Shown piece by piece: positions 8,294 through 16,172 of a DNA stretch of 38,379 nucleotides. The notes below the pieces were generated by a model, which was not told the origin of the DNA, searched no databases, and was given only the letters and a program-made list of their open reading frames with translations. The stretch is from Erythrobacter sp. CCH5-A1 (GTDB lineage Bacteria; Pseudomonadota; Alphaproteobacteria; Sphingomonadales; Sphingomonadaceae): positions 1-38,379 of the forward strand of contig NZ_LSKQ01000279.1 of the NCBI RefSeq assembly GCF_001557115.1, in the 5' to 3' direction. Both the position numbers and the translations under genes were made by a program. Within the stretch, counting starts at the first letter, position 1, and each line of letters starts with the position of its first letter.

Positions 8294-9658
8294 ATGAACA
8301 TCGCCGCCCTCCTGCGCAGCGCCGCGCTGGTCACCTCGATCGCGCTGATCCCCGCCACCACCGCCACCATGGCGCAGGTCGATGGCCGCGCCGCACCCGA
8401 ATTCGCCAAGCTCTTCGCGGTCTTCCAGCGGGTGAAGGCGAGCTATGTCGAGCCGGTCGACGACGAGACGCTGATCCGCGGCGCGATCGACGGGATGCTC
8501 GCCGCGCTCGATCCGCACTCGGCCTATCTCGACGGCGGCGATCTCCAGCGGCTGGAGACGATGATCGACGGGCAGTACCAGGGCCTCGGCCTGTCGGTGG
8601 TGATGCAGGACGGGGCGGTGAAGGTCGTCTCGCCGTTCCGCGGCAGCCCGGCCGAAGCGGCGGGCATCAAGGCAGGCGATTTCATCACGCATATCGATGG
8701 CCGTCTGATCGTCGACACCAAGCTCGATGACGCCGTCGCGCAGATGCGCGGGCCCAAGGGCACCTCGATCAAGCTGACGATCTTCCGCGAAGGCCGCGAG
8801 GAGCCGCTGGAAGTGAGCGTCACCCGCGGCGTGATCGAGCTCGAGCCGGTCACTTCCGAGCTGCTGAGCGGCAATATCGCGCTCATCACCGTCAACGAAT
8901 TCTCCGCCAATGTCGGCGCGGATGTGTTCAGCGAGTGGCAGGCGCTCAGGAAGAAGGCCCCGGGCGGGCGCATCGCCGGGCTGGTGCTCGACCTGCGCAA
9001 CAACCCCGGCGGGAGCCTCGACGAATCGGTCGCGCTCTCGGACCTGTTCCTCACTGACGGGCGCATCGTCAGCCAGCGCGGCCGCGCGCGGGGCGAGACG
9101 ATGCTCTACGATGCCGAGACCGTCTACCGCGGCGACATGGCCGAAGGCGTGCCGATGATCGTGCTGATCAACGCCGGATCGGCCTCGGCCTCGGAAATCG
9201 TCGCGGGCGCCTTGCAAGATCACCGTCGCGCGCTGATCATGGGCGAGCGCAGCTTCGGCAAGGGCTCGGTCCAGTCGCTGCTGCCGCTCGGCAAGGACGC
9301 CGCGCTGAAGCTCACCACCGCGCGCTACTACACCCCCGCGGGCCGCTCGGTGCAGGAGGGCGGGATCAAGCCCGACATCGCCGTGCCGCAGATCTCCGAC
9401 CCCGATTTCGTGCTGCGCCAGAAGTACCAGACCCGCGAGAGCGATCTGCGCGGGCACCTCATCAACGAGATCGGCCTCAAGGACGAGGAGATGGAGGGCG
9501 ACAAGATCTCGGATCCGCGCTTCCAGCTCACCGCTGCCGAGCTCGAGGCGAAGGGGATCAAGGACTTCCAGCTGAACTACGCCGCTGACACCCTGCGCCG
9601 TACCACCAAGAGCACCGTCGCGCTGCGCCCCGGCACCCAGCGCGCCGCGAAACCCTAG
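8294..9658 (+). CDS. ctpA: S41 carboxy-terminal processing protease
   Basis: This 454-residue periplasmic serine protease trims or degrades proteins from the C-terminus. A signal peptide (about 1-27, MNIAALLRSAALVTSIALIP) is followed by an N-terminal helical region, a PDZ domain (about 95-175, with GLGLSVVMQDGAVKVVSPF) and the protease core. The nucleophile lies in NAGSASASEI and the catalytic lysine in RSFGKGSVQS, so the dyad is intact. The C-terminal tail, after DIAVPQISDPDF, has no recognised domain. AAGGAG lies 13 bases before the ATG, somewhat far. The 132-base gap after the EnvC-like gene suggests its own promoter or a loose operon; pairing with EnvC suggests control of wall hydrolases. 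Confidence 0.92.
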   Translation: MNIAALLRSAALVTSIALIPATTATMAQVDGRAAPEFAKLFAVFQRVKASYVEPVDDETLIRGAIDGMLAALDPHSAYLDGGDLQRLETMIDGQYQGLGLSVVMQDGAVKVVSPFRGSPAEAAGIKAGDFITHIDGRLIVDTKLDDAVAQMRGPKGTSIKLTIFREGREEPLEVSVTRGVIELEPVTSELLSGNIALITVNEFSANVGADVFSEWQALRKKAPGGRIAGLVLDLRNNPGGSLDESVALSDLFLTDGRIVSQRGRARGETMLYDAETVYRGDMAEGVPMIVLINAGSASASEIVAGALQDHRRALIMGERSFGKGSVQSLLPLGKDAALKLTTARYYTPAGRSVQEGGIKPDIAVPQISDPDFVLRQKYQTRESDLRGHLINEIGLKDEEMEGDKISDPRFQLTAAELEAKGIKDFQLNYAADTLRRTTKSTVALRPGTQRAAKP

Positions 9659-9668
9659 GGGCCTCACG

Positions 9669-10118
9669 ATGGACAACTTGGGCAAGGCCCGCGCGCTTGC
9701 CGTGCTGGTTCCGGCTGCGCTGCTCGGCGGGGCCTATGTGTCGCAGTACGGCTTCGGCCTGTTCCCTTGCGAGATGTGCTGGTGGCAGCGCTATCCGCAT
9801 TTCGCCGCCGTGGCGCTCGGCCTGGCGGCCTTCGCGGTGAGGCCGGGGCGGGTGCTGGTCGTGCTCGCGGGCCTCGCGATCATCGCCTCGGGGCTGATCG
9901 GCGGCTTCCATGCGGGCGTCGAGTATGGCTGGTGGGAGGGGATCACCAACTGCACCGCCACCGGCCCCGCCAGCGCCGCGCTCGATTTCTCCTCGCACGT
10001 CGTGGCCTGCGACATCCCGCAATGGGAGCTGTGGGGCATCAGCCTTGCGGGCTTCAATTTCCTCTTCTCGATGGCCGGCGGTGCAGCCGTGGTGGCGCTG
10101 GCTGCGTATCGGAAGTAA
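9669..10118 (+). CDS. DsbB-family disulfide bond formation protein
   Basis: This 149-residue inner-membrane protein probably reoxidises a periplasmic thiol oxidase such as DsbA and passes electrons to quinone. Four membrane helices are visible. The quinone-side cysteine pair Cys34-x-x-Cys37 is in FPCEMCWWQR, and the second periplasmic pair is Cys95 (ITNC) and Cys114 (VVACD), as in DsbB. It lies 10 bases after ctpA and 79 bases before coq7. Being next to a ubiquinone hydroxylase gene may be meaningful, since DsbB uses ubiquinone. A DsbI-type paralogue with a dedicated partner is possible. Confidence 0.85.
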   Translation: MDNLGKARALAVLVPAALLGGAYVSQYGFGLFPCEMCWWQRYPHFAAVALGLAAFAVRPGRVLVVLAGLAIIASGLIGGFHAGVEYGWWEGITNCTATGPASAALDFSSHVVACDIPQWELWGISLAGFNFLFSMAGGAAVVALAAYRK

Positions 10119-10197
10119 GGCCAGCATCGCGCCGAAAAGTGGGAACCGGTTTTCGGCTGCTCGGCGATGCGACAAAAAGGCGCGAAAGGAGCCGACC

Positions 10198-10719
10198 ATG
10201 GACCGCAAAGACCTTCATCGCATGATCCGCGTCGACCAGGCCGGGGAATTCGGCGCGACCCGCATCTATGAAGGCCAGCTTGCCGTGATGGGCGATCGCG
10301 GGCCGCATTCGGCCGAGATCCGCCACATGGCCGCGCAGGAGGCCGAGCACCGCAAGAAGTTCGACGCGCTGCTGGCGAAGCGCGGCGTGCGGCCGACCGC
10401 ACTCCACCCGTTCTGGTCTGCGGCGGGCTATGCGCTGGGCGCGGGCACGGCGCTGCTCGGGCCCGAGGCGGCGATGGCCTGCACCGCCGCGGTCGAGACC
10501 GAGATCGACAAGCACTATTCCGACCAGCTCGACGCGCTCGAAGCCTCGGGCGCGGACCCCGAGCTTGCCGCAATGATCGCCGAATTCCGCGAGGAAGAGC
10601 GCGAGCACCGGGATTCGGCGCTCGCCAACGGCGCCGAGCGTGCGCCGGCCTATCCGCTGCTCGCGGGCGCGATCCGGCTGGGGTGCCGGATCGCGATCCG
10701 GATCAGCGAGAGGGTTTAG
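10198..10719 (+). CDS. coq7: Coq7-type demethoxyubiquinone hydroxylase
   Basis: This 173-residue di-iron monooxygenase carries out the C6 (final) ring hydroxylation in ubiquinone synthesis, replacing UbiF where that is absent. Ferritin-like carboxylate ligands are visible in order: Glu of DQAGEFGA, EAEH, ETEIDKHY and EREH. The two ExxH motifs are the hallmark of the family. The ATG at 10198 follows AAAGGAG by 7 bases. The alphaproteobacterial Coq7 is about this length. It is the last gene of the proA run and is followed closely by copy B of the hairpin repeat, which may serve as its 3' end. Confidence 0.92.
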   Translation: MDRKDLHRMIRVDQAGEFGATRIYEGQLAVMGDRGPHSAEIRHMAAQEAEHRKKFDALLAKRGVRPTALHPFWSAAGYALGAGTALLGPEAAMACTAAVETEIDKHYSDQLDALEASGADPELAAMIAEFREEEREHRDSALANGAERAPAYPLLAGAIRLGCRIAIRISERV

Positions 10720-10730
10720 GAGTTTTTGTG

Positions 10731-10840
10731 TGCGAGGGCGCCTCCGCGCCCTCGTCCTCGGCGCTGTTCCTCCACTGCGCTTCGCTCCGTGCCGGGCACC
10801 TGCGGGCGGCCAGTCGGCCTTGCGGCCCTGTGGGCCGATC
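10731..10840 (+). repeat. Dispersed multi-hairpin intergenic element, copy B
   Basis: It begins 12 bases after the coq7 stop. Stem 1 is 9 bp (10733-10741 with 10746-10754), loop CTCC, then TCCTCGGCGCTGTT. Stem 3 is CGGCCC/GGGCCG (10823-10828 with 10832-10837). The segment starting GCACCTGCGGGCGGCC at 10796 matches copy C at 33575 with one difference over about 30 bases. The second hairpin is decayed in this copy. The rest of the 348-base gap (10841-11067) holds a small TTCGGC/GCCGAA hairpin, the G-rich element at 10893 and no convincing gene. Confidence 0.75.
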
Positions 10841-10892
10841 CAGCGCTTTTCGGCTTGGCCGAAGTTTGGCGCATAAAGCTGCGCCCACGCCT

Positions 10893-10925
10893 CCCTCCCC
10901 TTGCGGGAGGGGCCGGGGGAGGGGG
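10893..10925 (+). repeat. Hairpin overlapping a G-quadruplex motif (first copy)
   Basis: CCCTCCC (10893-10899) pairs with GGGAGGG (10905-10911). The same G-tracts plus two more (10905-10907, 10909-10912, 10915-10919, 10921-10925) form a four-tract G-quadruplex motif with loops of 1, 2 and 1 bases. The arrangement is the same as at 11645-11678. It lies between copy B and the secreted protein gene at 11068. Confidence 0.6.
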
Positions 10926-11067
10926 CTCGATGCTCGCCGCTTTTGTCTGCGTTTGCCGCTTCGTGCCATCTTCACGGGCGGTTCAGCCCCTCAGGCCTAG
11001 ACAAACCCTCCCGCCCGGGGGCATGGCTGGTGCCTCGCCTTCGCGCGACACAGAGGACACCTGCACC

Positions 11068-11631
11068 ATGAAGCGCCTGCTCGCCCCCGCCGTCTCGCTC
11101 GCCGCCCTCGCTTTCGTCGCCGCCGCGAGCCCCGCCGCTGCCCAGAGCGCGGACGAGAAGATCAACATGGTGATCGCTTACAGCAAGGACGAATGCCCCG
11201 TCGCCCAGCCCGGCGAGGTGGTGGTGTGCGAGATCCTGGTCGAGGAGGAGCGCTACCGCATCCCCTCCAACCTGCGCTACTCCGACGATCCCGCCAACCG
11301 CTCGCGCGCGCGGCAGGTCGACGAGATCAAGTATGTCGGCGATTTCGGCACCATGAGCTGCTCGCCGGCGGGTGCGGGCGGGTTCACCGGCTGCAACCAG
11401 AAATTCATCGAAGCCGCCTACAAGGACAAGTCGGAAGCCGACGCCGTCCGCTTCGGTCTGCTGATCGAACAGGCCCGCCAGGAACGCCTCTCCACCATCG
11501 ACGCCCAAGCCGCCGCCGAGCAGGAGCGCGTCGAGATGATCGAGCGCGAATACATGCAGCGGCTCGAGAAGGAGCGGCAGGGCGAGCTTCCCGGCGAGGG
11601 GCAGACCCCGCCGCCTGTTCCGCCGAAGTAG
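11068..11631 (+). CDS. Secreted protein of unknown function
   Basis: This 187-residue protein is not a family I can name. A clear signal peptide (about 1-26, ending SPAAAQS) precedes a mature region with four cysteines (DECP, VVCEI, MSCSP, TGCNQ) that could form disulfides in the periplasm. A charged C-terminal helix (about 125-175, rich in Glu/Arg/Gln) follows, ending in a Pro-rich tail (TPPPVPPK). The sequence GEVVVCEILVEEERYRIP looks like a conserved core and resembles hypothetical proteins I associate with Sphingomonadales. The start at 11068 has GAGG upstream and begins the signal peptide; the in-frame extension upstream is repeat-derived. It is monocistronic, with a G-rich hairpin just after its stop. 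Confidence 0.75.
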   Translation: MKRLLAPAVSLAALAFVAAASPAAAQSADEKINMVIAYSKDECPVAQPGEVVVCEILVEEERYRIPSNLRYSDDPANRSRARQVDEIKYVGDFGTMSCSPAGAGGFTGCNQKFIEAAYKDKSEADAVRFGLLIEQARQERLSTIDAQAAAEQERVEMIEREYMQRLEKERQGELPGEGQTPPPVPPK

Positions 11632-11644
11632 TTCTGCCTTACGC

Positions 11645-11678
11645 ACCCCTCCCCGTGGGGAGGGGTTGGGGGGTGGGG
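11645..11678 (+). terminator. Ten-bp hairpin overlapping a G-quadruplex motif (second copy)
   Basis: ACCCCTCCCC (11645-11654) pairs perfectly with GGGGAGGGGT (11657-11666) across a 2-nt gap. G-tracts 11657-11660, 11662-11665, 11668-11673 and 11675-11678 form a four-tract quadruplex motif with loops 1, 2 and 1. It starts 13 bases after the stop of the secreted protein gene and lies between convergent genes, so a 3'-end or terminator role is likely. Hairpin and quadruplex use the same G-tracts and exclude each other. Confidence 0.55.
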
Positions 11679-11777
11679 TCTCCCCGCCAGCGGCCACGCC
11701 GAGGCCGTCAGGCCGAGCCCTGCTTCGCAACTCTCACCGTCGCCCGCCTCCCCGGGAGGAGGGGGAATCGCGGCGCG

Positions 11778-12791
11778 TCAGACGCGGTAATAGTCCCGGT
11801 ACCACGCCACGAAGCGCGCCACGCCCTCGCGGAACGGGGTTTGCGGCGCGTAGCCCGTCAGGCTCTTGAGCAACGAGGCATCGGCCCAGGTTGCGGGGAC
11901 GTCGCCGGTCTGCATCGGCATGAAGTTCTTCACCGCCGCGCGCCCGCATTCCGCTTCGATCGCCTCGATAAAGTCCATCAGCCGGACCTTGTCGCCATTG
12001 CCGATATTGACCACCCGGAACGGCGCGACGGGCGAGAGGTTGTCGCCCGGCGCGATGTCCTCCGGGCTCTCGGGCCGCACCGGGGCGGCGTCGATCAGCA
12101 GGCGGATGCCGCGCACCAGATCGGTGACGTAGGTGAAATCGCGGTACATCTCGCCATTGTTGTAGATGTCGATCGGGGTGCCTTCGAGGACGCCTTTGGT
12201 GAACTTGAACAGCGCCATGTCGGGCCGCCCCCACGGCCCGTAGACCGTAAAGAAGCGGAACATCGTCGTCGGCAGGGTCCACAGGTGCGCGTAGGAATGC
12301 GCCATCGCCTCGTTCGCCTTCTTGGTCGCGGCGTAGAAGGTGAGCGGGGTATCGACCTTCTGCCCTTCATCGAAAGGCATCTCGGTATTCGCGCCGTAGA
12401 CCGATGAGGTCGACGCCATCAGCAGGTGATCGACGCCCAGTTCGCGCGCGCACTCCATCACGTTGAAGGTGCCGATCAGGTTCGCATCGACATAGGCGCG
12501 CGGGTTCTCGAGGCTGTAGCGCACCCCTGCCTGCGCGGCGAGGTGGACGATCACGTCGGGCTTTTCGGCCAGCGCCAGCGCGCGCAGGGTGTCGAGATCC
12601 TCGAGCATCCCCTCGGTGCAGCTGAAATGCGGGTGCTGCAGCAGCATCTGGTGGCGCCGCTGCTTGATCCGCACATCGTAGTAATCGGTCATGCCGTCAT
12701 AGCCGACGACGCGGAAGCCTTCCTCGAGCAGCAATTGCGACAGGTGAAAGCCGATGAACCCGGCGGTGCCGGTGACGAGAACGGTGCGCAT
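11778..12791 (-). CDS. NAD-dependent sugar-nucleotide epimerase (UDP-glucuronate 4-epimerase type)
   Basis: This 337-residue short-chain dehydrogenase-fold enzyme probably interconverts UDP-glucuronate and UDP-galacturonate for surface polysaccharide. The Rossmann motif GTAGFIGF lies at 8-15, HLAAQAGVRYS near 83-93, the Ser of ASTSSVYG near 127-134 and the catalytic Tyr/Lys pair in FYAATKKANE near 152-161. RFFTVYGPWGRPDMAL is characteristic of the CapI/LpsL-like glucuronate epimerases. It starts 25 bases after the fabI stop, so it is probably the last gene of the dnaJ-like/yihY/fabI operon. UDP-glucose 4-epimerase is the main alternative, but the GPWGRPDMA segment favours the uronate enzyme. 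Confidence 0.85.
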   Translation of the reverse strand: MRTVLVTGTAGFIGFHLSQLLLEEGFRVVGYDGMTDYYDVRIKQRRHQMLLQHPHFSCTEGMLEDLDTLRALALAEKPDVIVHLAAQAGVRYSLENPRAYVDANLIGTFNVMECARELGVDHLLMASTSSVYGANTEMPFDEGQKVDTPLTFYAATKKANEAMAHSYAHLWTLPTTMFRFFTVYGPWGRPDMALFKFTKGVLEGTPIDIYNNGEMYRDFTYVTDLVRGIRLLIDAAPVRPESPEDIAPGDNLSPVAPFRVVNIGNGDKVRLMDFIEAIEAECGRAAVKNFMPMQTGDVPATWADASLLKSLTGYAPQTPFREGVARFVAWYRDYYRV

Positions 12792-12816
12792 GGAAGTGCC
12801 CTTTGCGGCCGGTGTG

Positions 12817-13638
12817 TTACGAAAGCGCGATATCGGGCGCGTCTTCCTGCTTCATGCCGACGATGTGGTAGCCCGCATCGACATGGTGGGTCTCCCCCGT
12901 CACGCCCGAGGCGAGGTCCGACAGGAGATAGAGTCCGGCCCCGCCGACATCCTCGATCGTGACATTGCGGCGCAGCGGCGAATTGTATTCGTTCCACTTG
13001 AGGATGTAGCGGAAGTCGCCGATCCCGCTCGCCGCGAGGGTCTTGATCGGCCCGGCGCTGATCGCGTTGACGCGGATGCCGCGGGGGCCGAGGTCGTTGG
13101 CGAGATACTTCACGCTCGTCTCCAGCGCGGCCTTGGCGACGCCCATGACGTTGTAATGCGGCACGACCTTCTCGGCGCCGTAATAGCTGAGCGTCAGGAT
13201 CGCGCCCCCGCTTTCGGGCATCATCGCCGCCGCGCGCTGGGCGATCGCGACCAGCGAATAGACCGAGACGTTCATCGTCAGCAGGAAGTTGTCGAGGCTG
13301 GTGTCGACAAAGTGCCCGCGCAGTTCGTTCTTGTCGGAAAAGCCGATCGCGTGGACGACGAAGTCGATCGTTTCCCAGCGCTGCTTAAGCGTGGCGAAGG
13401 CGGCATCGAGTGATTCCATCTTCGACACGTCGCATTCGAAGGTGAAATCGCTGCCGAGCTCGGCGGCGAGCGGGATGACCCGCTTGGCGAGGGCCTCGCC
13501 CTGGTAGGAGAAGGCGAGCTCGGCGCCCTGTTCGGCCAGCTTCCTGGCGATGCCCCACGCAAGCGACTTGTCGTTGGCGAGCCCCATGATCAGCCCGCGC
13601 TTGCCCTGCATCAGGCCGGCCCCCGTCGTTGCATTCAT
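12817..13638 (-). CDS. fabI: Enoyl-ACP reductase FabI
   Basis: FabI reduces enoyl-ACP with NADH or NADPH in the last step of each fatty acid elongation cycle. The 273-residue protein has GLANDKSLAWGIA (cofactor site, about 19-31), a VHAIGF segment, and the catalytic Tyr and Lys of the family in SYYGAEKVVPHYNVMGVAK (Tyr-x6-Lys). This is very close to the E. coli arrangement, so it belongs to the triclosan-target class. A strong GAGGAG precedes the ATG. The start overlaps the yihY stop by 4 bases (ATGA), so translation is coupled. Confidence 0.95.
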   Translation of the reverse strand: MNATTGAGLMQGKRGLIMGLANDKSLAWGIARKLAEQGAELAFSYQGEALAKRVIPLAAELGSDFTFECDVSKMESLDAAFATLKQRWETIDFVVHAIGFSDKNELRGHFVDTSLDNFLLTMNVSVYSLVAIAQRAAAMMPESGGAILTLSYYGAEKVVPHYNVMGVAKAALETSVKYLANDLGPRGIRVNAISAGPIKTLAASGIGDFRYILKWNEYNSPLRRNVTIEDVGGAGLYLLSDLASGVTGETHHVDAGYHIVGMKQEDAPDIALS

Positions 13639-14633
13639 CCTGTCGTCTCCTCGCTTGCCAGCTTTTCGGGTTCGGCCAGCGCTGCGTTCAATTGTGCGCC
13701 GATAACGAGGCCGAGGCCGACGAGCCAGAAAAAGAACAGCGTCACCATCGTTCCGGCAAGGCTGCCATAGGTGAGATCATAGGTGAACACCCCGCGCAGC
13801 ACGATCGGCAGCGCGGTCGTCACGCCCAGCCACCACAGCGTGGTGAACAGCGCGCCGGGCCACTTGGGAAAGGCCTTGCCGCGATAGGAGCGGGGGGTGA
13901 GGGTCAGGAACAGCACCCACAGCGATCCGCCGAGGCCCAGCGCGGGCACGATTCGCGACAGGCGCAGCCACGCGATCAGCTCGCCCAGCTGCGGCAGGCG
14001 CGCGTCGATCACCTGCTGCACCGCGCCGATCACGACCTGCGAGAAGAGCGAGATCATCAGCACCAGCACCGCCCCGAGGATCAGGCCTGCCGACAGCAGC
14101 CGATAGCGCCAGAAGGCGAGCCGCGCCTTGGTGCCGTAGGCGCGGCGCAGGATGTCGCGGATCGTCTCGATCAGGCTCGAGACCGTCCACAGCGCCACGC
14201 CCGCGCCCAGCACCAGCAGCCAGCCCGATCGCGCCGCCATCACATCGGCCGCGACCGGCGCGATCACCTCGGCGACCGTGGGCGGCAGCGCGAGGCCGAT
14301 CGCCGCGATCATCCCCTCGGAACTCTCGCGCCCGCCGATCAGCTCGAACAGCCCTGCGCCGAGGATGAAGAACGGGAAGATCGCCACCATCGACAGGTAG
14401 GCGAGGTTCCCGGCGTGGATGAAACCTTCGTTGTAGGTTCCCGCAAGCACCCGTCCGGCGACCTCGAAGATGCGGGTGCCGGGGCCGAGCTGGCGGCGCA
14501 GGCCGGCGGCGATGCCCTTGCCTTCCTCCGCCCCATCTCCGCGCGCGCGCCGCTTGCGGGCCTCGGGGGAATGCGAGCGGACTTCGGGTTCTTCCGGGCC
14601 CATGTCCGGGCGTGTGCGGGCGTTGGCGGGCAT
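13635..14633 (-). CDS. YihY/BrkB-family inner membrane protein
   Basis: This 332-residue membrane protein belongs to the YihY/UPF0761 family, once misread as ribonuclease BN; its function is not established. A charged N-terminal cytoplasmic tail (about 1-60) is followed by six hydrophobic helices. Family landmarks are YNEGFIHAGNLAYLSMVAIFPF split around the first helix (key residues G, A, L, P), a WTVSSLIETIRDILRRAYG segment in mid-protein, and YGSLAGTMVTLFFFW near the C-terminus. The ATG at 14633 has AAGGAG six bases upstream. It sits 23 bases after the J-domain gene and overlaps fabI, so it is in the middle of an operon. Confidence 0.88.
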   Translation of the reverse strand: MPANARTRPDMGPEEPEVRSHSPEARKRRARGDGAEEGKGIAAGLRRQLGPGTRIFEVAGRVLAGTYNEGFIHAGNLAYLSMVAIFPFFILGAGLFELIGGRESSEGMIAAIGLALPPTVAEVIAPVAADVMAARSGWLLVLGAGVALWTVSSLIETIRDILRRAYGTKARLAFWRYRLLSAGLILGAVLVLMISLFSQVVIGAVQQVIDARLPQLGELIAWLRLSRIVPALGLGGSLWVLFLTLTPRSYRGKAFPKWPGALFTTLWWLGVTTALPIVLRGVFTYDLTYGSLAGTMVTLFFFWLVGLGLVIGAQLNAALAEPEKLASEETTG

Positions 14634-14656
14634 CTCGGGCTCCTTGAGGCCCTGCG

Positions 14657-15658
14657 CTACAATCCGAATTTCTGGCGCGGGCGGGCGGGGTCTACCCAGC
14701 CTTCGAGCCGTTGTTCCAGCGCCGCAAGATCGGCAGGCAGCTGGATTTCGAGCGTCACCAGCTGGTCGCCGCGTTCCGGCTTGCCATCGGTCACGGCGCC
14801 GTTCTTTCGGCTCCAGCCCTTGCCGGCGAGGCGCAACACCGTACCACTGCTGCTCCCCGGCTTGATCGTCAGCATCACCGCGCCGTCGACCGTCGGGCAT
14901 TTGACCTTGGCGCCGCGCACGGCCTCGTCGAGGGTGATCGGCAGGTCCATGCGGATATTGTCGCCCTCGCGGCGGAAGAAGGGGTGGCTGCCGATCTCGA
15001 TCATCACCAGCCCGTCGCCATTGCCGCCGGTACCCGGGTGGCCCTTGTCCTTGAGGCGCATCATCGTGCCGTCCTCGACGCCTGCCGGGAGCTTCAGATT
15101 GATTGCCTTGCCATCGGCGAGCGTGATGCGCTGGTCGCGGCCGGCGGCGGCATCGACGAAGGGCACCGCGAGCCGGTAATGGATGTCGGGGCCGCGCTTG
15201 GGCGGCGGGGGCGGGGGTTGGCGGCCGAATCCGCGGCGCGGCGCCGGGCCCGGCTGCGGCTTGCGCCCGCCGAAAAGGCCTTCGAACAGGTCGCTGAGAT
15301 CGACGTCATCGGCCCCGAACCCGCCGAAATCGCCGCCGCCCGGGGCACCGCGGGGACCGGCGCCGTAAGTGCCGCCCCGGCCATAGCCCGGCCCGAAACC
15401 GCCGCGGGCGCCCATTCCGGCGAAGGGGTTGGCGGGATTGCCATCGGCATCGATCTCGCCGCGATCATATTGCGCGCGCTTGGCCTTGTCCGACAGCAGG
15501 TCATAGGCGCGCGTCACCTCCGAGAACTTCTCGGAGGCCTTGGGGTTGTCCTTGTTGCGATCGGGGTGCAGCTCCTTGGCGAGCTTGCGATAGGCGCTCT
15601 TGATGTCGGCCTCGGAGGCCGTGCGGGGTATTCCGAGCGTGGCGTAAAGATCGCGCAT
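14657..15658 (-). CDS. J-domain co-chaperone without zinc finger (CbpA-like)
   Basis: This 333-residue protein should stimulate DnaK ATPase activity and deliver client proteins. An N-terminal J domain (1-70) has the essential His31-Pro32-Asp33. A long Gly/Phe-rich linker (about 73-160, with [16 protein letters not shown] and a Pro run) follows, then the two C-terminal substrate-binding beta domains (about 165-330). There are no CxxCxGxG repeats, so it is a type II protein like CbpA rather than DnaJ. It is the first gene of the leftward operon with yihY, fabI and the epimerase. The perfect palindrome at 15686-15705 lies just upstream of its start. It ends with a lineage-typical tail rich in Arg/Pro. 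Confidence 0.9.
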   Translation of the reverse strand: MRDLYATLGIPRTASEADIKSAYRKLAKELHPDRNKDNPKASEKFSEVTRAYDLLSDKAKRAQYDRGEIDADGNPANPFAGMGARGGFGPGYGRGGTYGAGPRGAPGGGDFGGFGADDVDLSDLFEGLFGGRKPQPGPAPRRGFGRQPPPPPPKRGPDIHYRLAVPFVDAAAGRDQRITLADGKAINLKLPAGVEDGTMMRLKDKGHPGTGGNGDGLVMIEIGSHPFFRREGDNIRMDLPITLDEAVRGAKVKCPTVDGAVMLTIKPGSSSGTVLRLAGKGWSRKNGAVTDGKPERGDQLVTLEIQLPADLAALEQRLEGWVDPARPRQKFGL

Positions 15659-15677
15659 GGTGAGTTAGCTAGGTGAG

Positions 15678-15729
15678 ACAGCGCGCCGGCGCAAGCTTGC
15701 GCCGGGTGCTTGTCCCGCGAGCGCGCTGT
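15678..15729 (-). terminator. 20-bp perfect palindrome nested in an 8-bp inverted repeat
   Basis: CCGGCGCAAG at 15686-15695 is followed at once by its exact complement, giving a 20-base perfect palindrome. ACAGCGCG (15678-15685) and CGCGCTGT (15722-15729) form an outer stem. It lies directly after the stop of the leftward membrane protein gene (15731) and 20 bases before the J-domain start. It may terminate the first gene, act in the leader of the second, or bind a dimeric protein. Confidence 0.5.
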
Positions 15730-15730
15730 T

Positions 15731-16054
15731 TCAGGACAGACGGATGCCGTTCTTCGCGCGATCCCGCATGCCGAGCAGCCGCCCGATGATGTAGGCGGCG
15801 TAGGGGATGGGGACGAGGATGAACGTGAAGATGAGATAGAACAGCACTTCCTCGCTCCACCCGCGCCACACCCACCGGACCACGATCTGCGCGCCAAGGA
15901 TGAACAGGATGAAGCGCGCCGCGCGATTGGCGCCCGACCAGATCCAAACCTGATCCTTCCAGCCCCGCCGTCCCATCTGCCAGACCTTCCATCCGCAATA
16001 GCCCAGCCCAGCCAGGAAGAGGCCAAGGCCGAAAACGATATAGAAAATCTCCAT
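15731..16054 (-). CDS. Small three-helix membrane protein of unknown function
   Basis: This 107-residue protein is not a family I recognise. It shows three hydrophobic segments: about 4-24 (IVFGLGLFLAGLGYCGWKV), 46-62 (ARFILFILGAQIVVRWV) and 70-93 (VLFYLIFTFILVPIPYAAYI). Basic loops lie between the first two helices and at the C-terminus. It is rich in Trp and Arg. AGGG lies 7 bases before the ATG. It stands between divergent pdxH and the J-domain operon and is separated from the latter by the palindrome at 15678-15729. Codon use matches its neighbours, so it looks like a genuine gene. Confidence 0.7.
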   Translation of the reverse strand: MEIFYIVFGLGLFLAGLGYCGWKVWQMGRRGWKDQVWIWSGANRAARFILFILGAQIVVRWVWRGWSEEVLFYLIFTFILVPIPYAAYIIGRLLGMRDRAKNGIRLS

Positions 16055-16172
16055 TTAGCAACCCTAGCGCCAGACGACTGCATCGACAAGCAATGCGCTG
16101 CGGCGCGGATTGTCACTTTTCGGGGCGTATGTGCGTCGCTATCGCCGCAGCCAATCCGAGGAGCCTTTGCCG

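Noticed and set aside
13629..15179. 516-residue plus-strand open frame opposite yihY and the J-domain gene
   Set aside because: It has low-complexity Gln/His/Arg composition, while the opposite strand encodes two well-recognised proteins.
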